Source: Harmonia axyridis
Lineage: Eukaryota; Arthropoda; Insecta; Coleoptera; Coccinellidae
NCBI RefSeq assembly: GCF_914767665.1
Contig: NC_059508.1
Coordinates: 22,604,001-22,668,000 of the forward strand
DNA: 64,000 nt
Reading direction: 5' to 3'
Made by a program: the position numbers and the translations under genes. Shown piece after piece: positions 9,791-20,916 of this stretch. Within the stretch, counting starts at the first letter, position 1; every line of letters begins with the position of its first letter. The notes beneath the pieces were generated by a model. It did no database searches, had not been told where the DNA came from, and saw nothing but the letters and a program-made list of their open reading frames with translations.

Positions 9791-11035
9791 CTGAAAATTT
9801 AAAAATGTTACTAACCATGATAGAAACTTGAATTTTCACTGATAACTGTAGGTGAAAACCAAAGCATTCCACTTTTCATCGAGTAAAATGGGTTCAACTA
9901 AGTAAAATAATTATCTACAGTAGATGTAAGCAAATTGTTAGTTGAAAGTAAGATAAATATATAAAAAAAGATATGGTTTTGAACTCACCTCCTAACATAT
10001 GAGTGGCTGAATCTATTTTTTTGACTACTTTTGTATGTTTTAAAGATGTTACATGTGGATCATTAATTTTATTGTCTATTTTCTCATTCGATATTGTTTT
10101 AACATCTTTATCAAATAGACTAGCCCATGATTTTTTCCATACATTCACTGTGGGCTCCTCAATTTTAGATTCATTTTTATTCGAGATGCTACTTTCAATT
10201 TTTTCAATTGTCCTATTGGAAATTGTATCATTTTTGATTATCTCTGTATTATCTCTTGCAATAATTTCAACTGTTTTTACAGCTGAACTAGGGGGAGTTG
10301 AAGGTTTCGAATGTTTTCCTGTCATCTCATTCTGGATAAAAGGTTTTGTAATTGATAATCCATTGTAATTGATTACAGATTTTCTACACTCATTTTCTGA
10401 AAAAGTTGATATTAGTTGACTCATTATTATATTACATATTCATATTGACCATGAATAATTCTTTTAAGATCTCTATACTTACTTGCAGAAATTTTTTGTT
10501 TAACTCTACAGGGTAATTTGTATTCACTAGAATTGGTAAATAATTTATTATTAATAATACCTCTTCTTCTTCTAACTGAGTTAACTCCAAGAAATGTAGA
10601 TTCTGAAAAAAAAATAACAATATAATAGTGGAAATCATTTTGGAAATTATAATATTTCTGTATATAGTATATCCAAAGTCCCTTGAAATAGTCTATAAAA
10701 ACGCTTGGCCAGAGATGATTGCAAAACAGTCATAAACCAGTAAGGCGAAATTTATATCCCTTAGTGGAAGCAGAAGGCTGAATGATAATGATGTACAGAG
10801 TGATTCACCGCGATGGCTTATTGTTTATGGAAAACTTATAAAAATTTTGTGCTGAAAATTTAATCAATTTCAGATTACTACCTTCTTATTTCAAACGGCA
10901 CACCCAGTATATTAGTGCATTATCAGATAGCTTGGTTGATGATAATTTCAGCAATATGGCAATACTTGAGTATAAGCTGAACAGTTCATAAGTTGAAGAG
11001 ATTCCTATAGATATCTAATGAAAAGTTTTTCGGAA

Positions 11036-11245
11036 AAATCTTTATTTTTTTATTCATTCAGTCAAATTTACGTAGATATAAAAAGAGAGGGGTCTCAAGC
11101 AAACTCTATACTTGAAGAGTTTTCGAGGAAAAACTTCAACTCAGGAAAACTGCAATTTCTCATTGAATGGAGTAGTCTATGACTTCCAGAAAACATGAAA
11201 AAAAACTAAAAATTAAAAACTTAAAAAAATTAAAAATTAAACAGT
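11036..11245. other. Breakpoint of unit 2: truncated ~700-bp repeat and AT-rich join
   Basis: The first ~700-bp repeat of unit 2 starts normally at about 11,040 but breaks off near 11,205. It is followed by about 40 nt of A/T filler built from AAAAATTAAA-like motifs, then by the inverted fragment. The filler matches neither side cleanly and looks like untemplated or locally templated end-joining DNA. Confidence 0.75.
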
Positions 11246-11963
11246 ATTAGCTATTTCAGGACTTTGGACTCTTTATTCTTTTTTCTTTGCTCTTGAAATC
11301 AGGTGAATTTTGCTCAATATAATAAAAAAAAACTTGACCAAACTTCATAATTTTCCCCTGTGTTCAGCGGCGCTACGTTCTCCTACTTCTGTAACCTAGA
11401 TAAATGAGGATATTTTGGAAGATCGTACCTCATGCACTCGAATCATGTAATTTTTTTTTGTTTCACAAAAATCACAAATATACCAGTCATGAACTCTGAA
11501 TTAACCTATATCTATAATGACCCAAAACAAAACACTCATTAATTTCCGTTTTATAACCTATTATTCCTTTTCCTGGGTCAGAACAATTTTTTTGGAGAAT
11601 TCTCGTCTCTGATTACTATGAAATTTCTTTTTTCTATTGGTCCTCTAATTCACTTGAAAATCTAAACTCAGTTGAATAATTACTCAAAAAAAAGTTCTGT
11701 CCAAGGTCAGATTGGATTTCTTTAAATTTTATTATCCTGGATATTAGACATGAGAACTCAGAATATATTGAATTTCTCTCTTACTACAGTTGAAGGTCTA
11801 TGCTTATAATTTACATCTGGTGTACGCTAGTAGTTTCGATTGTCTGGGATACCAACTATTCAATGGCATAGGCCTCGATTTGGTAACATTTTGGATGTTC
11901 CACCATTTACTAATGTACATGCCTAAAACCTCTAGAATTTGCTTCTGAATAAGGATTGGTCAA
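11246..11963. repeat. Inverted fragment of the Usp10 downstream spacer
   Basis: Reverse complement of roughly 1,085-1,765 (also 7,505-8,190). It ends abruptly at 11,963, where the satellite begins in mid-monomer. Its last 538 bp (11,426-11,963) recur as 18,729-19,266 on the far side of satellite array 1. Confidence 0.88.
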
Positions 11964-12370
11964 TTTTTCATCGTATTGCACAGGGACGAAAGCTTGACAC
12001 GCGTGTCTAAGGAAACCACTTTGGTATAAGGGACTGTTCTTATTCCCTTTTTTTTTGTTTGATTCACAATTATCCAAGTGGGCCATTCCACATTGTTGAT
12101 TTTCTTGGACTCGGATGTCACGCAGGTAGCTATAATCTCCCACGTGGTAAGGTCAATTGCTGCTGTAACCACAAATGCACGACTGACTTCTGTTGTTGAT
12201 TTCATTCGTTTGTTATTTTCTTCAATGTTTCTTATTCTTACACATTTCATCGTATTGCACAGGGACGAAAGTTTGACACGCGTGTCTAAGGAAATCACTT
12301 TGGTATAAGGGACTGTTCTTATTCCCTTCTTTTTGTTTAATGAACAATTATCCAAGTAAGCCATTCCACA

Positions 12371-12648
12371 TTGTTGATTTTCTTGGACTCGGATGTCACG
12401 CAGGTAGCTAGAATCTCCCACGTGGTAAGGTCAATTGCTGCTGTAACCACAAATGCACGACTGACTTCTGTTGTTGATTTCATTTGTTTGTTTTTTCCTT
12501 CTATGTTTCTCATTCTTACACTTTTCATCGTATTGCACAGGGACGAAAGCTTGACACACGTGTTTATGGAAACCACATTCGTATAAGGGACTGTTCTTAC
12601 TTCATTCTTTCTGTATAATGATCAATTATCCAAGTAAGTCATTCCACA
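12371..12648 (+). repeat. Representative 278-bp satellite monomer
   Basis: In this orientation the order is: GATTTTCTTGGACTCGGATG, CACGCAGGTAGC, CCACGTGG, GGTCAATTGCTGCTG, GCACGACTGAC, the T-rich TTTGTTTGTT segment, CATTCTTACAC, CATCGTATTGCACAGGGACG, AAGCTTGAC, ACACGTGT, then a T-rich segment and AATTATCCAAGTAAG. The CAGCAG/AATTG and AAGCTTTCG segments change least between monomers; the T-rich linker varies most. Confidence 0.9.
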
Positions 12649-14020
12649 TTGTTGATTTTCTTGGACTCGGATGTCACGCAGGTAGCTATAATCTTCCACG
12701 TGGTAAGGTCAATTGCTGCTGAAATCACAAATGCACGACTGACTTCTGTTGTTGATTTCATTTGTTTGTTATTTCCTTCAATGTTTCTCATTCTAACACT
12801 TTTCATCGTATTGCACAGGGACGAAAGCTTGACACACGTGTCTAAGAAAACCACTTTGGTATGAGGGACTGTTCTTATTCCCTTCTTTTTGTTCAATCAA
12901 CAATTATCCAAGTAAGCCATTCCACATTGTTGATTTTCTTGGACTCGGATGTCACGCAGGTAGCTATAAGCTCCCACGTGGTAAGGTCAATTGCTGCTGT
13001 AACCACAAATGCACGACTGACTTCTGTTGTTGATTTCATTTGTTTGTTATTTCCTTCTATGTTTCTCATTCTAACACTTTTCATCAAATTGCACAGGGAC
13101 GAAAGCTTGACACACGTGTCTAAGGAAACCACTTTGGTATAAGGGACTTCTCTCATTCTCTTTTTTTTGTTTAATCAACAATTATCCAAGTAAGCCATTC
13201 CACATTGTTGATTTTCTTGGACTCGGATGTCACGCAGGTAGCTATAATCTCCCACGTGGTAAGGTCAATTGCTGCTGTAACCACAAATGCACGACTGACT
13301 TCTAATGTTGATTTCATTTGTTTGTTATTTCCTTCAATGTTTCTCATTCTAACACTTCTCATCGTATTGCACAGGGACGAAAGCTTGACACGCGTGTCTA
13401 AGGAAACCACTTTGGTATAAGGGACTGTTCTTATTCCCTTCGTTTTGTTTAATGAACAAATATCCAAGTAAGCCATTCCACATTGTTGATTTTCTTGGAC
13501 TCGGATGTCACGCAGGTAGCTATAATCTCCCCCGTGGTAAGGTCAATTGCTGCTGTAACCACAAATGCACGACTGACTTCTGTTGTTGATTTCATTTGTT
13601 TGTTATTTCCTTCTATGTTTCTCATTCTAACACTTTTCATCGTATTGCACAGGAACGAAAGCTTGACACAGGTGTCTAAGGAAACCACTTTGGTATAAGG
13701 GACTGTTCTTATTCCCTTCTTTTTGTTTAATGAACAATTATTCAAGTAAGCCGTTCCACATTGTTGATTTTCTTGGACTCAGATGTCACGCAGGTAGCTA
13801 TAATCTCCCACGTGGTAAGGTCAATTGCTGCTGTAACCACAAATGCACGACTGACTTCTGTTGTTGATTTCATTCGTTTGTTATTTTCTTCGATGTTTCT
13901 CATTCTAACACTTTTCATCGTATTGCACAGGGACGAAAGCTTGACACACGTGTCTATGGAAACCACATTGGTATAAGGGACTGTTCTTACTTCATTCTTT
14001 CTGTATAATGATCAATTATC

Positions 14021-17000
14021 CAAGTAAGCCATTCCACATTGTTGATTTTCTTGGACTCGGATGTCACGCAGGTAGCTATAATCTCCCACGTGGTAAGGTC
14101 AATTGCTGCTGTAATCACAAATGCACGACTGACTTCTGTTGTTGATTTGATTTGTTTGTTATTTCCTTCAATGTTTCTCATTCTAACACTTTTCATCGTA
14201 TTGCACAGGGACGAAAGCTTGACACGCGTGTCTAAGGAAACCACTTTGGTATGAGGGACTGTTCTTATTCCCTTCTTCTTGTTAAATGAACAATTATCCA
14301 AGTAAGCCATTCAACATTGTTGATTTTCTTGGACTTGGATGTCACGCAGGTAGCTATAATCTCCCACGTGGTAAGGTCAATTGCTGCTGTAACCACAAAT
14401 GCACGACTGACTTCTGTTGTTGATTTAATTCGTTTGTTATTTTCTTCAATGTTTCTCATTCTAACACTTTTCATCGTATTGCACAGTGACGAAAGCTTGA
14501 CACACGTGTCTAAGGAAACCACTTTGGTATGAGGGACTGCTCTTCTTCCCTTTTTTCTTTTTGATGAACAATTATCCAAGTAAGCCATTCCACATTGTTG
14601 ATTTTCTTGGACTAGGATGTCACGCAGCTAGCTATAATTTCCCACGTGGTAAGGTCAATTGCTGCTGTAACCACAAATGCACGACTGACTTCTGTTGTTG
14701 ATTTCATTCGTTTGTTATTTCCTTCTATGTTTCTCATTCTAACACTTTTCATCGTATTGCACAGGGACGAAAGCTTGACACACGTGTCTGAGAAAACCAC
14801 TTTGGTATGAGGGACTGTTCTTATTCCCTTTTTTTTGTTTAATCAACAATTATCCAAGTAAGCCATTCCACATTGTTGATTTTCTTGGACTCGGATGTCA
14901 CGCAGGTTGCTATAATCTCCCACGTGGTGAGGTCAATTGCAGCTGTAACCATAAATGCACGACTGACTTCTGTTGTTGATTTCATTTGTTTGAAATTTCC
15001 TTCAATGTTTCTCATTCTAACACTTTTCATCGTATTGCACACGGACGAAAGCTTGACACACGTGTCTAAGGAATCAACACTGGTATGAGGGACTGTTCTT
15101 ATTCCCTTTTTTCTGTTAGATGAACAATTATCCAGATAAGCCTTTTCACATTGTTGATTTTCTTGGACTCGGATTTCACGCAGGTAGCTATAATCTCCCA
15201 CGTGGTAAGATCAATTGCTGCTTTAACAATAAATGGACGGCTGACTTCTGTTGTTGATTTCATTTGTTTGTTGTTAAATTCAATGTTTCTCATTCTAACT
15301 TTTTTCATCGTATTGCACAGGGACGAAAGCTTGACACACGTGTCTAAGGAAACCACATTGATATAATGGACTGTTCTTATTCTCTTCTTTTTGTTTGATG
15401 AACAATTATCCAAGTAAGCCATTTCACATTGTTGTTTTTCTTGGTCTCGGATGTCACGCAGGTAGCTATAATCTCTCAATTGGTAAGGTCAATTGCTGCT
15501 GTAACCACAAATGCACGACTGACTTCTATTGTTGATTTCATTTGTTTGTTATTTCCTTCAATCTTCCTCATTCTAACACTTTTCATCGTATTGCACAGAG
15601 ACGAAAGCTTGGCACACGTGTGTAAGGAAACCACATTAATATAATGGACTGTTCTTATTCTCTTCTTTTTGTTTGATGAACAATTATCCAAGTGAGCCAT
15701 TTCACATTGTTGTTTTTCTTGGTCTCGGATGTCACGCAGGTAGCTATAATCTCTCATTTGGTGAGGTCAATTGCTGCTGTAACCACAAATGCACGACTGA
15801 CTTCTGTTGTTGATTTCATTCGTTTGTTATTTCCTTCAATCTTCCTCATTCTAACACTTTTTATCGTATTGCACAGAGACGAAAGCTTGACACACGTGTC
15901 TAAAGAAAACACATTGATATAAGGGACTGTTCTTATTCTCTTCTTTTCGTTTAATGAACAATTATCCAAGTAAGCCATTTCACATTGTTGTTTTTCTTGG
16001 TCTCGGATGTCACGCATGTAGCTACAATCTCTCAATTGGTAAGGTCAATTGCTGCTGTAACCAAAACTGGACGACTGACTTCTAATGTTGATTTCATTTG
16101 TTTGTTATTTCCTTCAATGTTTCTCATTCTAACACTTCTCATCGTATTGCACAGGGACGAAAGCTTGACACGCGTGTCTAAGGAAACCACTTTGGTGTAA
16201 GGGACTGTTCTTATTCCCTTCGTTTTGTTTAATGAACAATTATCCAAGTAAGCCATTCCACATTGTTGATTTTCTTGGACTCGGATGTCACGCAGGTAGC
16301 TATAATCTCCCACGTGGTAAGGTCAATTGCTGCTGTAATCACAAATGCACGACTGACTTCTGTTGTTGATTTGATTTGTTTGTTATTTCCTTCAATGTTT
16401 CTCATTCTAACACTTTTCATCGTATTGCACAGGGACGAAAGCTTGACACGCGTGTCTAAGGAAACCACTTTGGTATGAGGGACTGTTCTTATTCCCTTCT
16501 TCTTGTTAAATGAACAATTATCCAAGTAAGCCATTCCACATTGTTGATTTTCTTGGACTCGGATGTCACGCAGGTAGCTATAATCTCCCACGTGGTAAGG
16601 TCAATTGCTGCTGTAACCACAAATGCACGACTGACTTCTGTTGTTGATTTAATTCGTTTGTTATTTTCTTCAATGTTTCTCATTCTAACACTTTTCATCG
16701 TATTGCACAGTGACGAAAGCTTGACACACGTGTCTAAGGAAACCACTTTGGTATGAGGGACTGCTCTTCTTCCCTTTTTTCTTTTTGATGAACAATTATC
16801 CAAGTGAGCCATTCCACATTGTTGATTTTCTTGGACTAGGATGTCACGCAGCTAGCTATAATTTCCCACGTAGTAAGGTCAATTGCTGCTGTAACCACAA
16901 ATGCACGACTGACTTCTGTTGTTGATTTCATTCGTTTGTTATTTCCTTCTATGTTTCTCATTCTAACACTTTTCATCGTATTGCACAGGGACGAAAGCTT

Positions 17001-18344
17001 GACACACGTGTCTGAGAAAACCACTTTGGTATGAGGGACTGTTCTTATTCCCTTTTTTTTGTTTAATCAACAATTATCCAAGTAAGCCATTCCACATTCT
17101 TGATTTTCTTGGACTCGGATGTCACGCAGGTTGCTATAATCTCCCACGTGGTGAGGTCAATTGCAGCTGTAACCATAAATGCACGACTGACTTCTGTTGT
17201 TGATTTCATTTGTTTGAAATTTCCTTCAATGTTTCTCATTCTAACACTTTTCATCGTATTGCACACGGACGAAAGCTTGACACACGTGTCTAAGGAATCA
17301 ACACTGGTATGAGGGACTGTTCTTATTCCCTTTTTTCTGTTAGATGAACAATTATCCAGATAAGCCTTTTCACATTGTTGATTTTCTTGGACTCGGATGT
17401 CACGCAGGTAGCTATAATCTCCCACGTGGTAAGATCAATTGCTGCTTTAACAATAAATGGACGGCTGACTTCTGTTGTTGATTTCATTTGTTTGTTGTTA
17501 AATTCAATGTTTCTCATTCTAACACTTTTCATCGTATTGCACAGGGACGAAAGCTTGACACACGTGTCTAAGGAAACCACATTAATATAATGGACTGTTC
17601 TTATTCTCTTCTTTTTGTTTGATGAACAATTATCCAAGTAAGCCATTTCACATTGTTGTTTTTCTTGGTCTCGGATGTCACGCAGGTAGCTATAATCTCT
17701 CAATTGGTAAGGTCAATTGCTGCTGTAACCACAAATGCACGACTGACTTCTATTGTTGATTTCATTTGTTTGTTATTTCCTTCAATCTTCCTCATTCTAA
17801 CACTTTTCATCGTATTGCACAGAGACGAAAGCTTGGCACACGTGTGTAAGGAAACCACATTAATATAATGGACTGTTCTTATTCTCTTCTTTTTGTTTGA
17901 TGAACAATTATCCAAGTAAGCCATTTCACATTGTTGTTTTTCTTGGTCTCGGATGTCACGCAGGTAGCTATAATCTCTCATTTGGTGAGGTCAATTGCTG
18001 CTGTAACCACAAATGCACGACTGACTTCTGTTGTTGATTTCATTCGTTTGTTATTCCCTTCAATCTTCCTCATTCTAACACTTTTTATCGTATTGCACAG
18101 AGACGAAAGCTTGACACACGTGTCTAAAGAAAACACATTGATATAAGGGACTGTTCTTATTCTCTTCTTTTCGTTTAATGAACAATTATCCAAGTAAGCC
18201 ATTTCACATTGTTGTTTTTCTTGGTCTCGGATGTCACGCATGTAGCTACAATCTCTCAATTGGTAAGGTCAATTGCTGCTGTAACCAAAACTGGACGGCT
18301 GACTTCTGTTGTTGATTTCATTTGTTTGTTATTTCCTCCAATGT
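14021..18344 (+). repeat. Eight-monomer higher-order repeat, two copies
   Basis: 14,021-16,120 and 16,245-18,344 align with a constant offset of 2,224 bp, which is exactly 8 x 278. Monomers eight apart share diagnostic changes (for example GTTGTTTTTCTTGGTCTC and the GTTAAATTCAATG variant), while adjacent monomers differ far more. The first and last partial monomers of the block diverge, which marks its edges. Confidence 0.9.
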
Positions 18345-19266
18345 TTCTTATTAAGCCATTCCACATTTTTGATTTCCTCCCACGTGGTAAGGTCAATTGC
18401 TGCTGTATCCAAAACTGGACGGTTGACTTCTGTTGTTGATTTCATTCGTTTGTTATTTCCTTCAATGTTTCTTACTCTAACACTTTTTGTCGTATTGCTG
18501 AGGGATGAAAGCTTGACACACGTGTCTAAGGAAACCACTTTGGTATAAAGGACTGTTCTTATTTCCTTTTTTTTGTTTAATCAACAATTATCCAAGTAGG
18601 CCATTCCACATTGTCGATTTTCTTGGACTCGGATGTCTCGCAGGTAGCTATAATCTCCCACGTGGTGAGGTCAATTGCTGCTGTAACCACAAATGCACGA
18701 CTGACTTCTGTTGTTGATTTCATTTGTTTACCTCATGCACTCGAATCATGTAATTTTTTTTTGTTTCACAAAAATCACAAATATACCAGTCATGAACTCT
18801 GAATTAACCTATATCTATAATGTCCCAAAACAAAACACTCATTAATTTCCGTTTTATAACCTATTATTCTTTTTCTTGGGGCAGAACAATTTTTTTGGAG
18901 AATTCTCGTCTCTGATTACTATAAAATTTCTTTTTTCTATTGGTCCTCTAATTCACTTGAAAATCAAAACTTAGTTGAATAATTACTCAAAAAAAAGTTC
19001 TGTCCAAGGTCAAATTGGATTTCTCTGAATTTTATCATCCTGGATATTAGACATGAGAACTCAGAATATATTGAATTTCTCTCTTACTACAGTTAAAGGT
19101 CTGTGCTTATAATTTACATCTGGTGTACGCTAATAGTTTCGATTGTCTGGGATACCAACTATTCAATGGCATAGGCCTCGATTTGGTAACATTTTGGATG
19201 TTCCACCATTTACTAATGTACATGCCTAAAACCTCTAGAATTTGCTTCTGAATAAGGATTGGTCAA

Positions 19267-19953
19267 GTCTATTCAATTCTTTTACATTTTTAGACCTCAG
19301 ATTTAAAAGAATAGAAAAATTCGTCGTTTTGCAATTCAGAATCAAACAATGAATAATTGACCAATGAAATAGAGTAATGTCTAGAAATGACAATGCATAT
19401 GAAATATGAAAGCGAGGTTTCAAATGAATGAACTCTGCAATCGATTAAAAAGACGGCATTAAATTTCGAATGTAGAATCTTATATTGTCATTATTAGAAC
19501 TCTTTATTGCTAAATTCATATGTTAGAATCTTATATTCAATTTTTATATTTTTTTATTTATAAAATCCCAATTCTATTCATGTTTCTTCGGACGAATACC
19601 AGTTTCTACTATGAAATGAATAATAACAATTCAATTGTATCTATCAATTTCAACATATGTGATCTCCAATTTCAATATCTTTTTTCAATTATTCCTGAAA
19701 AGTGATCATTCAAACTTTCATTCGTAACTTCACAAATAATTAATTACTCGACTATCTAATCATCATCAGTGAATAGTAACGAATATTCATAAATATCAAC
19801 TACTCACTGAATAGAAAACTATTCACTGAATAGCTAGAAGGCTAATTTCTTAGAGTATATTCTATGTTCTAAGGTAAATTTCATAGAAAACTTCAAAAAG
19901 GATGAAAGTGTGGCGGTTTCTCATAAAGCTCCACATAGCAACAATAAACACAG
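19267..19953. other. Spacer upstream of tRNA-like copy 3
   Basis: Inverted counterpart of about 366-1,080; no gene seen. It includes the CTATTCAGTGAATAG-type palindrome cluster at about 19,770-19,840. Confidence 0.65.
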
Positions 19954-20035
19954 CATTCGGTAGCCTAGACGTTAAGAGGTAGACTCACTCACCGAGATGC
20001 GACAAGGTGCCGGGTTCGAGTCCCGGCGGCTCCCG
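19954..20035 (+). tRNA. tRNA-like element, copy 3
   Basis: Best-preserved orientation for reading: A box TAGCCTAG, D stem GCCT/AGGT, B box GGTTCGAGTCC inside CCGGG/CCCGG. The acceptor halves do not pair, so it is tRNA-derived and not a gene for a usable tRNA. The hammerhead starts at 20,055, downstream in the same strand. Confidence 0.7.
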
Positions 20036-20054
20036 ATAATAATAAATTCCCCAA

Positions 20055-20130
20055 GCGTCTGTGACACGGCACACACAATTATACCAAAGTCACACTGATG
20101 AGTCCGGTGTGTGTGCCAGGGACGAAACGC
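20055..20130 (+). ncRNA. Hammerhead ribozyme, copy 3 (intact)
   Basis: GCG (20,055-57), UC cleavage dinucleotide (20,058-59), stem I TGTGAC 20,060-65 with GTCACA 20,089-94, CTGATGA 20,095-101, stem II GTCC/GGAC, GAAA 20,124-127, CGC 20,128-130. Every invariant hammerhead nucleotide is present. Loop I GGCACACACA is the exact complement of loop II TGTGTGTGCC, a possible kissing interaction. Stems I and II are closed and stem III is open, the arrangement called type III. Predicted cleavage is after C 20,059. Confidence 0.9.
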
Positions 20131-20537
20131 ATGAGTAGGCATATGTGCTATCCAACAAAAGTATGTTCGCTTTCTTGGGTTGGCAGATCGAATGTCCCTA
20201 TTATCAGGAACAAAAAATAATTTCGGAAATTTGTACTTTGGTCGGGAGACACAAAAATAATATTAAAGTAAATATAATAATTTAACATAATTGTTATATT
20301 CCACTAAAGATCGAAATGTCGAAATATCAACAGACAATGGTTTTCTCATTACCTATGTTATAATTATCAACAGAATTTAATATTTATTTTTCAGCTTGCC
20401 ACATCTATCAGAATCAATTATAACCATATATAAGGGGTACATTTGTATTTATCTATGAATATAACCACGCTAAAAATGAAACCACGGAATGCAGATTACA
20501 GAAACCACAAAATACAAATATACCCCTAGCTACACTA

Positions 20538-20546
20538 GCGCCATCT
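20538..20546 (-). promoter_or_regulatory. CTCF-like core motif AGATGGCGC
   Basis: The minus strand reads AGATGGCGC followed by TAG, matching the core that insect CTCF binds (AGRKGGCGC). The equivalent sites at about 6,197 and 27,020 read AGAAGGCGC and lose the match. A 9-bp motif can occur by chance. Confidence 0.25.
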
Positions 20547-20780
20547 ATTTATCCTGTCCGCTGGACACTTTTTCAATGCGAACTGTGGACCATAGATTAC
20601 AATAAAATTAAGCTGGAAATGAAGAAACGAAATACAGATAATTTTGTGGGATTGGAATTTTTTATTTCGAGCACAGTTTAGAAACTATCTGTTTGAAAAT
20701 TATTATTATTATTATATATATTATTATTGAAATTTAATATGAGGCGCACGCGCACTTCTATATTCTACCTAATAGACTAA

Positions 20781-20916
20781 GGGCCAGTTGCACCATTTGC
20801 CTAAACATTAATTAAAAATTTAAACGTTGATTACTCTATGATTTCTCAAGAGAAATCAGAAATTAATCAATGTTTAAATTTTAATCAATGTTTAGGCAAA
20901 TGGTGCAACTGGCCCC
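20781..20916. mobile_element. Palindromic MITE, copy 3
   Basis: Inverted repeats GGGCCAGTTGCACC/GGTGCAACTGGCCC are intact. CTAA lies at the left border; the right border CTAA has been altered to CCAT. Confidence 0.82.

Larger units (their letters stand above)
8551..10602 (-). pseudogene. Usp10: Usp10 copy B, 5' part broken, 3' exon intact
   Basis: Four exons on the minus strand: 10,483-10,602, 9,989-10,396, 9,589-9,790 and 8,551-9,508, all with canonical borders. The first exon is 120 nt instead of 124 nt in copy A; the 4-nt deletion after LTQLEEEE shifts the frame. In the Cys-box exon a TAA at 9,771-9,773 replaces a Lys codon 20 codons before the Cys. The catalytic Cys (9,711-9,713) is itself present. 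The last exon is fully open. A full-length enzyme cannot be made; a protein starting after the stop at the next Met would lack the Cys. Both lesions are shared with copy C. Confidence 0.92.
1..11205. repeat. Segmental duplication, two direct units of ~6.4 kb
   Basis: Position 1 realigns at 6,423, and the two units stay collinear through the tRNA-like element, the hammerhead, the Usp10 copy and its upstream flank. Unit 1 is 1-6,422. Unit 2 runs from 6,423 and breaks off near 11,205 inside the first ~700-bp repeat of its spacer. Divergence is a few percent by eye, mostly single substitutions and small indels, plus TA-repeat length change. Both units carry Usp10 on the minus strand. The same segment recurs inverted at 18,729-28,885. 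Introns are kept, so this is DNA-level duplication. Confidence 0.93.
11964..18728 (+). repeat. Satellite array 1, 278-bp monomer
   Basis: About 24 head-to-tail monomers with an exact 278-bp period; for example TTGATTTTCTTGGACT recurs at about 12,371, 12,649, 13,205, 13,483 and onward. Each monomer has two CACGTG palindromes, a CAGCAGCAATTG-type segment and a GACGAAAGCTT core. Many short open frames occur on both strands, but 278 is not a multiple of 3, so frames rotate and coding is not supported. The array starts and ends in mid-monomer. Its last ~450 bp (18,270-18,710) hold divergent and truncated monomers related to the start of array 4. Confidence 0.97.

Noticed and set aside
11964..18728. 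Tandem repeats considered as a CRISPR array
   Set aside because: The repeat is 278 bp with no unique spacers and the surroundings are eukaryotic; it is a satellite.
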